From assembly GCA_022822785.1 (NCBI GenBank), contig JAJEAL010000111.1:1-64000 (forward strand): a DNA stretch of 64,000 nt. The letters run 5' to 3'. A program made the position numbers and the translations under genes. Positions within the stretch are counted from its first letter, which is position 1. Every line of letters starts with the position of its first letter. The notes under the pieces were generated by a model. That model ran no database searches and was not told the origin of the DNA. It saw only the letters and a list, made by a program, of their open reading frames with translations. Origin of the DNA: Candidatus Poribacteria bacterium. Its GTDB lineage: Bacteria > Poribacteria > WGA-4E > PCPOR2b. Below, piece by piece: positions 44,043-53,171 of this stretch.

Positions 44043-44567
44043 TTACCTCATTGAGGCAAGCTCGTCTTTCAACTGTAACAGCTGTGCTTCTGGAAGGTTT
44101 GTAATTTCAGAAATGAGGGTAATCTCCATGCCCTTGGCAAGCATTGCCTTTGCAGTTTCAAGTCTGCCTTTCTGCTCTCCTTCAAGCAAACCTTCTTGCT
44201 TACCCTCACGCAAACCGTTTTGAAAAAACTGCTCCCGCTCTCTCTCTAACGCTGTGACTAACATCATCTTCACCTCCTCTTCGTTCCGATAAATGTACTC
44301 CAATGACTGATAATCTTCAGATTCAAGCCGTCCGTGGAAAGCCAACTGCCTAAACCAATTTAAGAATAGACTGACCGCCTGTCTGTCGCTCTCTGACGAA
44401 AACAGATTCAGCAGCTCCACCTCTAACACATCTAAATCGTAGTGCGATTCTGCCAGAAACAGCGTCGAAACAATGTTTCGGATGTTTAACAACGCTTCCT
44501 GACTGTATTCGTTCTCAGCAATCAGGAAATACTGAAAATCTAACCCGAATGCACCGAGTGGGGGCGT
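44043..44567 (-). pseudogene. C-terminal part of Rpn-family nuclease gene after in-frame TAG
   Basis: Continues the 44568-45065 reading frame past the TAG (44570-44568): TPPLGAFGLDFQYFLIAENEYSQEALLNIRNIV, then helices and a charged tail with GLREGKQEGLLEGEQKGRLETAKAMLAKGM, the repeat-like segment typical of Rpn/DUF4351-linked proteins. The only plausible separate start is a TTG at 44492 without a ribosome site. It is most likely the orphaned 3' half of a broken gene. Confidence 0.65.
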
Positions 44568-45065
44568 CTACTCAATTAACGCCGAAAGATTGACCGGTGC
44601 CGTCCACGGCGCGCTTCCATTGTACAGCACGATTGGAAAGACCGCCGGTAATTTTTTGACACCACTATTATTAACGAGAAAATCCATGTAAAAGTTGGTA
44701 ATGTAGTTCAACACCCGTAACGCCATGAACGGCTCTACCGTGGATTGAAACTCAACAAGGATGTAGATATAGACCTCGCGGTCATGAAACTGGATTTTGT
44801 AGATTAAATCGCTCTCGGTTTCTTTGTAGTGTTCGGAGATAAAGGATTTATCAAGGGGTTCACAATTGTCGAAATTGAGAGAATGGAGCAAGTAAATGAC
44901 CAGACAGGAACGCACCAAGCACAGTTCACACTTGTCGAAATTGAGAGAATGGACCCACTCTTGGTTGACAAAGGTTTCGAGGAGTTGTCGAAAGATAGTG
45001 CGATTTGAGAATAGCTTCTTATATCCGCTGTCGTGGATGTTCATCTCTAACACCTTTTGAGTCAA
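44568..45065 (-). pseudogene. Rpn-family recombination-promoting nuclease, N-terminal part (interrupted)
   Basis: 165 residues of the PD-(D/E)xK Rpn/transposase_31 type: HDSGYKKLFSNRTIFRQLLETFV, ESDLIYKIQFHDREVYIYILVEFQS with the catalytic D-E-Q set, and LPAVFPIVLYNGSAPWT. The frame stops at a TAG and resumes in frame beyond it. In addition a 30-bp segment is duplicated 66 bp apart (44858-44887 and 44924-44953), inserting 22 residues (including CLVRSCLVIYLL) into the N-terminal domain. Both changes suggest inactivation. Rpn proteins cleave DNA and promote RecA-independent recombination. Confidence 0.7.
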
Positions 45066-45129
45066 GAGGGGAGATGGATGCTCTATCCTTCGACCCTTCC
45101 AATCTGAATATCCCTTGCGTCTTAGGACC

Positions 45130-46173
45130 CTAAAAAGTCTTAATCAAATCCACCAATGTTTCCGCGGCATACAGCACATCCTCACGACTCGCATCGTGAT
45201 TCGTCACCATGCGGACGGTCGTCGGCCCGTAAACGGAGACCTTAATATTGTGTTGCAGCGCGCGATCCGCAAAATCCGCCGCCGGAATGCCCAACGGCTC
45301 TGTGTTCACAAAAACCATGTTCGTATCCACAGTCTCCGGACGCACACCTAATTCGTCGAATTGGGATAACGCCTTCGCGAGGAGCTTGGCGTTGGCGCGA
45401 TCTTCACCCAGACGATCTGACATCTCTGTCAGCGCAACAATGCCAGCGGCAGCAAGCACACCTGACTGACGCATGGCGCCGCCGAGACGTTTCCGGGCGC
45501 GACGTGCCTCTTGGATAAAGTCCGCAGCCCCGGCAACCATCGAGCCGACAGGGGCGCACAATCCTTTCGACAGACAGAACATCACGGAATCGACGCGACC
45601 CGTTATTTCTCGCACATCAACACCGAGAGCATCTGCAGCATTGAAAACGCGGGCTCCGTCCAAGTGAACCGGAACCCCATAGCGCGCTGCTAATTCATGA
45701 ACCGCGTCCATCCGATCCAACGGAATCGCGCGTCCGCCACGACGGTTATGTGTGTTCTCCAAACAGATTAGACTAACCCTTGGGAACTTGGCGGGATCGC
45801 GTTGCAGGTAAGCCTCAACCTCTTCGAGCGGAGGGACGCCATCCGGACTGTTCATCACAACCGGCATAATTCCCGCTAATGAGGAGACGTTTCCGTGTTC
45901 ATAGTAGTAGATGTGGCACTCGGCATCCATGATGGCATAATCGCCGGCGCGGGTATGTGCCAGGAGAGCGGCGGTGTTCCCCATCGTTCCTGTAGGAACG
46001 TACATCGCCGCTGCTTTGCCAACCTTTTCAGCCGCTAACGCTTCCAAACGATGGATGGTCGGATCCTCTCCGTAACAGTCATCCCCGACCTCCGCGTTCA
46101 TCATCGCTTCGCGCATCCTATCGGTCGGTTTGGTTACCGTATCACTTCGCAAGTCAATTATCTTATCTATCAT
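45130..46173 (-). CDS. ltaE: Low-specificity L-threonine aldolase
   Basis: 347 residues. A fold-type I PLP enzyme that cleaves threonine or allo-threonine to glycine and acetaldehyde. DLRSDTVTKPTDRMREAM opens the protein. GDDCYGEDPTIHRLE, HLDGARVFNA and the PLP-lysine segment SVMFCLSKGLCAPVGSMV are all typical. Its ATG overlaps the stop of the acidic TPR gene by 4 bp, so the pair is translationally coupled, although no shared function is clear. Confidence 0.93.
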   Translation of the reverse strand: MIDKIIDLRSDTVTKPTDRMREAMMNAEVGDDCYGEDPTIHRLEALAAEKVGKAAAMYVPTGTMGNTAALLAHTRAGDYAIMDAECHIYYYEHGNVSSLAGIMPVVMNSPDGVPPLEEVEAYLQRDPAKFPRVSLICLENTHNRRGGRAIPLDRMDAVHELAARYGVPVHLDGARVFNAADALGVDVREITGRVDSVMFCLSKGLCAPVGSMVAGAADFIQEARRARKRLGGAMRQSGVLAAAGIVALTEMSDRLGEDRANAKLLAKALSQFDELGVRPETVDTNMVFVNTEPLGIPAADFADRALQHNIKVSVYGPTTVRMVTNHDASREDVLYAAETLVDLIKTF

Positions 46174-46730
46174 GTGGACTCACTTTCTGCGTCAAGCCTC
46201 AGTGAGGCGATTCGCCGTCGTGCTGCTGGCACGAGGTAGTGTTGACCATAAAGGTCTATCAACTCCCTAAATATATCAACAGCTCGATCTTCTTGATTCA
46301 GTTTGATATACGATTCACCCATCCAGTACATAGATTTGACAATAACCTCGTCCGACGACATCGACTCGGCTTGATCCGCTGAATCTGAAGGATCCGAAGG
46401 GTGCGCTTTCTCATATTCAATTGCAGCTTGAAATTCAGCAATGGCTTCCTCATAGTTCTGCTCCTCATAATATGCTTTGTTCGCTTCATAAAAACTCATA
46501 TTGTCACTATGTAGGAACTCCAAATCCGTCTCAAAGGATACCAACAAGGACGAACCCTCCGCTTCCAGTACTCCCTGCTCCTCATCTATTGCTTCATCTG
46601 TGCCTAGCGCTTCTTCATCTGTGCCTAGTACTTCTTTATCTGTGGAAGCGTCGTCCTCCGCTTCCTCTGCCGTTTCTTCCGCTTCCGCTACATCATCTTG
46701 TGTTGCTTCATCTTCTGGTGTTTCAGCCAT
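46170..46730 (-). CDS. Acidic TPR-like protein
   Basis: 186 residues. The first ~65 are almost entirely Glu, Asp, Ala and Thr, with a duplicated LGTDEEALGTDEA unit, so probably disordered. The rest has TPR-like helices (SFYEANKAYYEEQNYEEAIAEF, KSMYWMGESYIKLNQEDRAVDIFRELIDLY), as in YbgF/Tol-Pal or BamD-type proteins, but no signal peptide is present. The acidic tract may bind basic partners. It is coupled to ltaE downstream. Confidence 0.7.
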   Translation of the reverse strand: MAETPEDEATQDDVAEAEETAEEAEDDASTDKEVLGTDEEALGTDEAIDEEQGVLEAEGSSLLVSFETDLEFLHSDNMSFYEANKAYYEEQNYEEAIAEFQAAIEYEKAHPSDPSDSADQAESMSSDEVIVKSMYWMGESYIKLNQEDRAVDIFRELIDLYGQHYLVPAARRRIASLRLDAESEST

Positions 46731-47459
46731 ATAAAATCTCCTTCGGATATAGTCTATCCACCTATCGAAAAATGGATGTTTCCATGAAATGAACCGGTAA
46801 AGTCCTCCTGATAAGAATGAACCGGTAAAGTCCCCCTGATAAGGGGGATTTAGGGGGTTAGCTGTGCCCTGAGAGTGTCCAAGTAATTCTAAAATCTACC
46901 ATAATTATAATTTGGGTTGCCACCTAAACCTTACCCGCCCGGAACATCGACTATAATTTGCGAGGCACGGCGGTCCCTCCCCTCTTTCTTTAACGCACTA
47001 CATATTATTTCGGATTAGTCCCCACAGTATGACAGATGTGTAATATACCAATCCAAGCTGCTAGGGCGTGTTGCCATCTATGCAAAATCGTTTCTAATCG
47101 TAGGGGCGACCTGTTTATAGAAACTTATACTACTTGCGCTCTCAGGCAGGTAGCAACTCAGGCTATAGTATACCAAACATTAGGCTGTATGGCAAGAACC
47201 GCAAGACAGAAAAAACTGGCAGATCCTCCCACTGCCGTGGGGCAGCTATCCATGGGGAATAGTCACCTAATTTGTACCTATGGATTTGCCTTTACCCACC
47301 CGCCTCACCTCTGGTATAATAACCCAAATTGCCACCCAAATCTTCAACACAATGTGTGAAGAACGCAAATCTCCATGCTGTTTCCCTCACGCATCATTCT
47401 TCCGTAGTTGGGTAGACAGTGGTGAATCCCAACACTAGAGTCGATGAACTAATACGCTA
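46731..47459. other. Long intergenic region with repeats, no gene
   Basis: 729 bp. It contains two 28-bp tandem units starting at 46788 and 46816 (AATGAACCGGTAAAGTCC), a CCCCCTGATAAGGGGG hairpin near 46832 and a family-1 MITE right end at 46876-46904. The stretch 47060-47160 (GGGCGTGTTGCCATC) might be an insertion-sequence remnant, but no transposase is present. A 107-codon frame at 47036-47359 lacks a ribosome site and domains. Confidence 0.6.
46876..46904. repeat. Family-1 MITE right end, copy C
   Basis: TGTCCAAGTAATTCTAAAAT followed by CTACCATAA matches the right ends at 4554, 10332 and 58685. No matching left end is seen nearby, so the element is a solo end or has lost its left part. Confidence 0.6.
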
Positions 47460-50400
47460 ATGAACCAACTCCCCGACGCGGTCAAAAACCGATCGCTTTT
47501 CTCAAATTACTATCTCGATGCCCTCATTGTCCAGCAACCACAATGGGCAGACACTCCCAATATCGAATCGGACTATGCAGCAATCAAGGAACGCTTCGAC
47601 GCTGCTGCACCAAACGCAAAGGACCTCAACGAGGCGCAAACCGAACGCGAATTCATCCAACCGCTGCTAGAACGGTTAGGGCACATCTTTGAGGTACAGC
47701 CTACACTCCAAACATCGCACGGAACCAGAAGACCCGACTACGCTTTCTTCCCATCGGTGGAGGCCCACAACGCAGCGCAGCCGCACATCAACACAAACCA
47801 ACTCTTCAACACCGCCCTCGCTGTCGGCGATGCCAAAGCATGGTCACGCGACCTAGACCGGAAAGGTCAGGGCGGAGGCGATCCATTCACCAATCAAAAT
47901 CCGAACTACCAAATTGACTGCTACCTACGGGACGCGGATAAAGACTGGGGTATCTTGACCAACGGCAGGCAATGGCGACTTTACCACCGTCAGACCAGTT
48001 ATCGGCTTGATAGCTTCTATGAGATAGACCTCGCCACACTCCTCTCCGGCAATGCGGACTTAGACGCCTTCCGCTATTTCTACTGCCTCTTTCAGCGCGA
48101 CGCCTTCATACCCGATGCGGGTGGAGCATCGTTTCTCGATCTCGTACTGACCGAAAGCCACCAATACACCGTCGCCGTTTCCGATGACCTAAAAAACCGT
48201 GTCTACGATGCCCTACGCCTACTCATTGACGGCTTCCTTCATTTTCCACGCAACCGATTCGACGCCGCCAATCCGCCACTCCATGAGATTCATACCAACT
48301 GCCTAATCCTGCTATACCGTGTCCTGTTTATCCTCTACGCCGAAAGCCGAGGGCTGCTACCCGTCGAAAATCCTGACTACGCCGCAGGTTACAGCCTCGC
48401 AGCACTTGCGGAGACTGTTCACGAAACAGTTGATCGAGGCGATCTTATCATCCCAACAGTCAGCGACTATTGGGCACGGCTACGCGGCCTCTTTTCCCTC
48501 ATCAACGATGGTTGGGACCACCTCATCCCCCAATACAACGGAGGGCTTTTCAATCCGGCGTATCACCCGTTCCTTGAGGAGAACGAACTTGGAAACAAGG
48601 CATTGGCGCGGGTTATTGAACTCCTAACCCGGACCGAAGAAGGCGAACGCATCGCCTACCGTGACCTCGACGTGCGCCATCTCGGAGATATCTACGAAGG
48701 CTTGCTCGAATATCAACCCCAAATCGCCGACCAAGAGCTGGTCATCGTCTCACGACGCGGAAGCGAAACGGTTGCACCAAAATCCTCTCCTGATCAGGAG
48801 CCCGCCTATTCGGAGGGCGATGTCTATCTATTGACTGACAAGGGCGAGCGGAAGGCGACCGGCAGCTACTACACCCCCGATTACATCGTCCGCTACATCG
48901 TCGAAAATACCCTCGCACCGCTCTGTGAGGGCAAAACTGTCGATGAGATTCTATCCCTCAAAATCCTTGACCCCGCCACAGGGAGCGGCCATTTCCTCGT
49001 CGGGGTTGTCGATTATCTTGCCGAAGAACTGATTACGCATCCGGACGCGCCACACATAACCGAAACGACGGACGCAGAGACAGAACTCGCCTACTGGCGC
49101 CGGCGCGTTGTCGAGGCCTGCGTCTACGGTGTCGATCTCAACCCGATGGCGGTGGAGTTAGCGAAACTCTCCCTCTGGCTGCACACGGTGGCAAAGGGCG
49201 AACCGCTCTCGTTCCTCGATCATCATATCCGTTGCGGCAATTCGCTAATCGGCGCGAAGATTGAGAACCTATCGAACCTGCCGGCGCTGAAGAAGAGTCG
49301 CCGCCGAACGAACGAAACTCAGACAGAGATTCCGATGGAATTCCCTTTCACCGATAAAGTTGCCACCGCTATCGGACACTACCTGCTGATAGAGGAGACC
49401 GAGAGCCGCACCGCCGACCAGATCCATGCGAAAGAGCATCAACTAGACATCGCCCAACAGATGCTCCGTTTCCATAAAGGGGTAGCGAATCTCTGGACGA
49501 GCGTTTATTTCGGGAACGATGTATCTCGTGCCACCTATCATCAGGCGGTGAATGCCCTCCGCTCTCAAAATACCGAGACCCTTGAAGATTTGCTCGCCTA
49601 TCAGCGGGCGCAGGAGATAGGGAAAGAAAAACGGTTTTTCCATTGGGAGATAGAGTTCCCGGAGGTGTTTCGGGACAGATACGGCCGGGAGAAGGACAAT
49701 CCGGGATTTGATGTAGTGATAGGGAATCCGCCTTATATCCGACAAGAAGCGTTAGGTGATGCCAAGCCGTTTCTTGCGATATATCAGACCTACAGTGGTA
49801 TTGCTGATCTTTATGTTTATTTCGTTGAACAAGCACATGAGTTGCTGCAAAAGTGTGGACGATTCGGTATGATCACGTCGAATAAATTCATGCGAGCGAA
49901 TTATGGAAAGAACTTGCGCGCTTATCTTTCAACTAACGCTGTGCTGAATGAAATTGTCGATTTTGGTGAGTTGCCTGTTTTCGAGGATGCTGCCGCGATG
50001 ACCGCAATTCTCCTGACCCTACGCGAATCTGTGGACACACAAACGTTCCGATTCACCCAAATGCAAACGCTCGATTTTGACTCGTTGCGAGCAGAAATTG
50101 ACCGCATCGGTGAGCAGCTTAATCAGGATGCGTTGGGTGAAAATTGGACATTAGCCACTGCGGATGAAATCAGGATTTTGAAAAAAATCAGAGAAAATAG
50201 CACGACTCTCACTATATACTGTGAAGGCAAGATGCGCCGAGGTCTTATCACGGGATTCAACGAGGCATTTATTATTGATGCTGCAACACGCGACTACCTG
50301 ATTGACGAAGATCCCAGATCGGCAGAAATTATTAGACCGTGTGTCGTTGGGGATGATATTCGCAAGTATGAGATCCAATTTCGTGAGCGGTATCTGATTT

Positions 50401-51320
50401 GGACATATATTGGGGTGCCGATCACGCAATACCCCGCTGTTTTCAACTATCTCCAGCAATTTGAGCGACGATTGGCGAGACGGCAGGACCAAGGGGAGTA
50501 TTGGTGGGAGTTGAGAAGTTGTACCTACTACGATGAATTTGAAACCCCAAAAATTGTCTATCCCGACCTCGGTATGGGCTGCCGATTCTGCTTTGATGAA
50601 TCGGGACTGTTTTCAACAAACACAACTTACTTCCTCCCAACTTCTGATTTGTATCTGCTTGCCCTCTTAAATTCCCGCATGACTTTCTACTATCTCAAAC
50701 ACATCTGTGCGGTACTTGGGGAAGCGGATAAGCGTGGACGGCTGCGATTCTTCTCTCAATACATGGAGGAACTTCCCATCCGCCATATCAACTTCACCAC
50801 CCCCGCCGACGAACGGAATCGCCAACTCGAAAAAGCCAAAACCCTCTACCAATTCTGCCTCGACAAAGGGAGTACTGACTGCGTTCTCGGTTTCGTGAAG
50901 CATCAGCTCACCGCCGATCCAGAATGCTCCGATGTCGTCCACGACCTACTCGCCTACCTCGCGGAGGATATGGTTGAGATGAACAGAGCCAAAGGGGAGG
51001 AGATCCGCGGCTTCCTGCGTTGGTTGGAACGGGAAATCGGAGCCCCAATTGATACGCTCAAAAATAAGACCGCGATTCAGGGTTACTCCGATCTGTTATT
51101 TGAGGAATTGCTTGAGATTCTCAAGAAAAATCGCCGATCCATCGCCGTTGATCTATCGGACCGAAGTTTCCAAGAATCGTTGGAGCGTGAATTTACACGT
51201 AGCCACGATAAACTCAACCCCTTACTTACCCGCATCCAACGAACCGACGCGCTGATTGATCAGATAGTCTATCAACTCTACGGCTTAACCGACAAAGAAA
51301 TCGCCGTTGTAGTCCAGTAG
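47460..51320 (+). CDS. Single-chain type IIG restriction enzyme/DNA methyltransferase
   Basis: 1286 residues. The N-terminal ~200 residues look like a PD-(D/E)xK nuclease (RRPDYAFF, then ALAVGDAKAW). The adenine methyltransferase core has motif I (DPATGSGHFLVGVVDYLAEEL, ~500) and motif IV NPPYIRQEAL (~760), with the linking VYGVDLNPMAVELAKLSLWL and HIRCGNSLIGA typical of Eco57I-like enzymes. The C-terminal ~350 residues (VGDDIRKYEIQFRERYLIW, LLALLNSRMTFYYLKH) form a TaqI-like target-recognition domain. Cleavage and protection are thus in one chain. No separate specificity or restriction gene is adjacent. It would act as cytoplasmic anti-phage defence. Confidence 0.88.
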   Translation: MNQLPDAVKNRSLFSNYYLDALIVQQPQWADTPNIESDYAAIKERFDAAAPNAKDLNEAQTEREFIQPLLERLGHIFEVQPTLQTSHGTRRPDYAFFPSVEAHNAAQPHINTNQLFNTALAVGDAKAWSRDLDRKGQGGGDPFTNQNPNYQIDCYLRDADKDWGILTNGRQWRLYHRQTSYRLDSFYEIDLATLLSGNADLDAFRYFYCLFQRDAFIPDAGGASFLDLVLTESHQYTVAVSDDLKNRVYDALRLLIDGFLHFPRNRFDAANPPLHEIHTNCLILLYRVLFILYAESRGLLPVENPDYAAGYSLAALAETVHETVDRGDLIIPTVSDYWARLRGLFSLINDGWDHLIPQYNGGLFNPAYHPFLEENELGNKALARVIELLTRTEEGERIAYRDLDVRHLGDIYEGLLEYQPQIADQELVIVSRRGSETVAPKSSPDQEPAYSEGDVYLLTDKGERKATGSYYTPDYIVRYIVENTLAPLCEGKTVDEILSLKILDPATGSGHFLVGVVDYLAEELITHPDAPHITETTDAETELAYWRRRVVEACVYGVDLNPMAVELAKLSLWLHTVAKGEPLSFLDHHIRCGNSLIGAKIENLSNLPALKKSRRRTNETQTEIPMEFPFTDKVATAIGHYLLIEETESRTADQIHAKEHQLDIAQQMLRFHKGVANLWTSVYFGNDVSRATYHQAVNALRSQNTETLEDLLAYQRAQEIGKEKRFFHWEIEFPEVFRDRYGREKDNPGFDVVIGNPPYIRQEALGDAKPFLAIYQTYSGIADLYVYFVEQAHELLQKCGRFGMITSNKFMRANYGKNLRAYLSTNAVLNEIVDFGELPVFEDAAAMTAILLTLRESVDTQTFRFTQMQTLDFDSLRAEIDRIGEQLNQDALGENWTLATADEIRILKKIRENSTTLTIYCEGKMRRGLITGFNEAFIIDAATRDYLIDEDPRSAEIIRPCVVGDDIRKYEIQFRERYLIWTYIGVPITQYPAVFNYLQQFERRLARRQDQGEYWWELRSCTYYDEFETPKIVYPDLGMGCRFCFDESGLFSTNTTYFLPTSDLYLLALLNSRMTFYYLKHICAVLGEADKRGRLRFFSQYMEELPIRHINFTTPADERNRQLEKAKTLYQFCLDKGSTDCVLGFVKHQLTADPECSDVVHDLLAYLAEDMVEMNRAKGEEIRGFLRWLEREIGAPIDTLKNKTAIQGYSDLLFEELLEILKKNRRSIAVDLSDRSFQESLEREFTRSHDKLNPLLTRIQRTDALIDQIVYQLYGLTDKEIAVVVQ

Positions 51321-51339
51321 GTCGGGCTTCCAACCCGAC
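51321..51339 (+). terminator. Hairpin after the restriction-modification gene
   Basis: GTCGGG and CCCGAC (51321-51339) form a hairpin starting one base after the stop codon, followed by a short TTTCG. It is the same type as the hairpin at 21525-21550. Confidence 0.5.
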
Positions 51340-51424
51340 TTTCGCTCTGATGCCCAAAATGAACCGATGAGCCCCATACACTCCAACTTGAATTACAATA
51401 ACGCAGGTTGCTAATGATAAACCA

Positions 51425-51458
51425 AGAAACCGAGTTTTTTCTTCAAAACTCGGTTTCT
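51425..51458. repeat. Dispersed palindrome (AGAAACCGAGTTTT type), copy 2
   Basis: AGAAACCGAGTTTT (51425-51438) and AAAACTCGGTTTCT (51445-51458) are perfect 14-bp inverted repeats around a 6-base centre. It matches 4101-4134 except for one base in the right arm and one in the centre. Confidence 0.8.
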
Positions 51459-51504
51459 GTTATACCATTTCTTAACATGAGTGAATCAAAATAAGGAGAA
51501 AGCT

Positions 51505-53169
51505 ATGGCAATTTTGGAAGGTGGTCAGATTATTACAAAGGTCCTGAAGCAAGAGAATGTGGAATATCTGTTCACACTCTGTGGTGGGACGATTGAATCA
51601 ATTTACGAAGGGTGTTTGAACGACGGCATCAAAATCATCGATACGCGCGTGGACCCATCTGCGACGATGATGGCGGATGCGTATGCACGGGTAACCGGCG
51701 GTGTCGGCGTCAGCGGTGTTACTCGTGGCCCCGGGCACGCCGCTATGATCTACGGATTAGCGACAGCACACATGATGGGTAGCCCACTCTATTCGATAAG
51801 TGGCAACAGCGATGCGGATCAGCTTGATATGGGTGGTTCTCAGGAGTATAACCAGACAGGATTGGTCAAACCGATTACCAAGTGGACACGATTGGTCGCG
51901 CAGACGGAACGGCTGCCGGAGTATGTCGGCACCGGATTCCGTAAGGCGTTGGGGGGACGTCCGGGACCCGTTCATCTGAATGTGCCCTACGACGTTTTGT
52001 ATGACAAGATTGATGATTCGGAAATTGATTATCCTGAACCGGTGAACTCTCGCCTGCAAGGCAAGGTCCACGGCGATCCGGAACAGATAGACCGCGCCTT
52101 GAAATTGTTGGCAGGTGCGGAGAGCCCGGTAATTATTGCTGCTGGTGCGACGCACTGGCAGAACGCTGCGGGGGCACTCTTAGATTTCGTGGAGGCGACG
52201 GGGATACCGTTTTTCTCACGCGGCGGCGATGTGAACGCAATTACCCGCCCGCATCCGCTTTTCTTTGGCATGGCGAGCACCCGATTCGGCAATGCCTCAA
52301 AGGAGCTACGGAATGCTGATGTAGTGCTTGCCTTGGGAGTTAAATTCGACACAAACATCAGCTACGGCAAACCGCCGCTATTCCACGAAGATGCCACGTT
52401 TATCTGCGTTGATATCGATGCTGAAGAGATGGGCAAGAACCGCCCCTTTGATGTTGGCATCATCGGTGACCTGCAACCTGTCCTGAATGAGATGACAAAC
52501 GGCGTTTCCCGGCACGATTTTCAGAAACCGACAGATTGGGTTGAACGGCTAACTCTCGTCCGTCAAGCTTTTCGGCAACGCCTCGCTGAAGCGGAGAACT
52601 CCGATAGTGTTCCCGTTCATCCGTTACGCATCTGTAAGGAGGTACGTGAGCTCTTCGGAGATGACGCGACAATCTCGCTTGATGGTGGAGATGCCTCGCT
52701 ATTTTCGCACATGGCACTTGACCACTACCATCCCCCCTACCTACTGTTTACGGGGCCCATCGGCGGAATTGGGCAAGGAGTGCCCTTTGCGTTGGCTGGT
52801 AAAGTGGCAAGACCTGATCATCCGAGCGTTTTAATCACTGGGGACGGCTCCTTCGGTTACGGTGTCATCGAGTACGACACTGCCCTCAAGCACAATCTAC
52901 CGATTATTTCGATCATCTCAAGCGATGAGGCGTGGGGAATTGTGAGACATCCACAAATTCAGCGCTACGGTCTGGAACGCGCTGTGGCTACGGATCTCCG
53001 GGCGGTGAGTTATGAGCGGGTTGCCGAAGCCCTTGATTGTTACGGCGAGCTTGTCACGAAACCCGGCGACATTCGCCCGGCACTGCAACGCGCTGCCGAT
53101 TCAGGGGCCCCGGCGGTGATTAATGTGCCCACAATTTTTACAAGTGCGGCGGCATACTGCCCACAATAG
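51505..53169 (+). CDS. Thiamine-diphosphate enzyme, acetolactate-synthase-like, with altered cofactor ligands
   Basis: 554 residues from the ATG at 51505 (AAGGAG seven bases upstream). Three-domain layout as in acetohydroxyacid synthase and benzoylformate decarboxylase: N-terminal pyrimidine domain, central domain (~190-320) and C-terminal ThDP domain with GDGSFGYGVIEYDTALKHNLP. Two usually invariant sites differ: where RHE is expected before the MADAYAR helix it has RVD, so the Glu that activates ThDP is Asp, and where the ThDP motif ends in NN it reads SSDEAWG. The substrate is likely a 2-keto acid, but the reaction is uncertain. Not clearly IlvB; no ilvN neighbour. Confidence 0.78.
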   Translation: MAILEGGQIITKVLKQENVEYLFTLCGGTIESIYEGCLNDGIKIIDTRVDPSATMMADAYARVTGGVGVSGVTRGPGHAAMIYGLATAHMMGSPLYSISGNSDADQLDMGGSQEYNQTGLVKPITKWTRLVAQTERLPEYVGTGFRKALGGRPGPVHLNVPYDVLYDKIDDSEIDYPEPVNSRLQGKVHGDPEQIDRALKLLAGAESPVIIAAGATHWQNAAGALLDFVEATGIPFFSRGGDVNAITRPHPLFFGMASTRFGNASKELRNADVVLALGVKFDTNISYGKPPLFHEDATFICVDIDAEEMGKNRPFDVGIIGDLQPVLNEMTNGVSRHDFQKPTDWVERLTLVRQAFRQRLAEAENSDSVPVHPLRICKEVRELFGDDATISLDGGDASLFSHMALDHYHPPYLLFTGPIGGIGQGVPFALAGKVARPDHPSVLITGDGSFGYGVIEYDTALKHNLPIISIISSDEAWGIVRHPQIQRYGLERAVATDLRAVSYERVAEALDCYGELVTKPGDIRPALQRAADSGAPAVINVPTIFTSAAAYCPQ

Positions 53170-53171
53170 GC

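Noticed and set aside
47060-47160. Possible insertion-sequence remnant (GGGCGTGTTGCCATC)
   Set aside because: Without a transposase fragment or a second copy in the window I cannot support it.
47036-47359. 107-codon plus-strand frame upstream of the restriction-modification gene
   Set aside because: Composition is unlike the neighbouring genes and no start signal or homology is visible.
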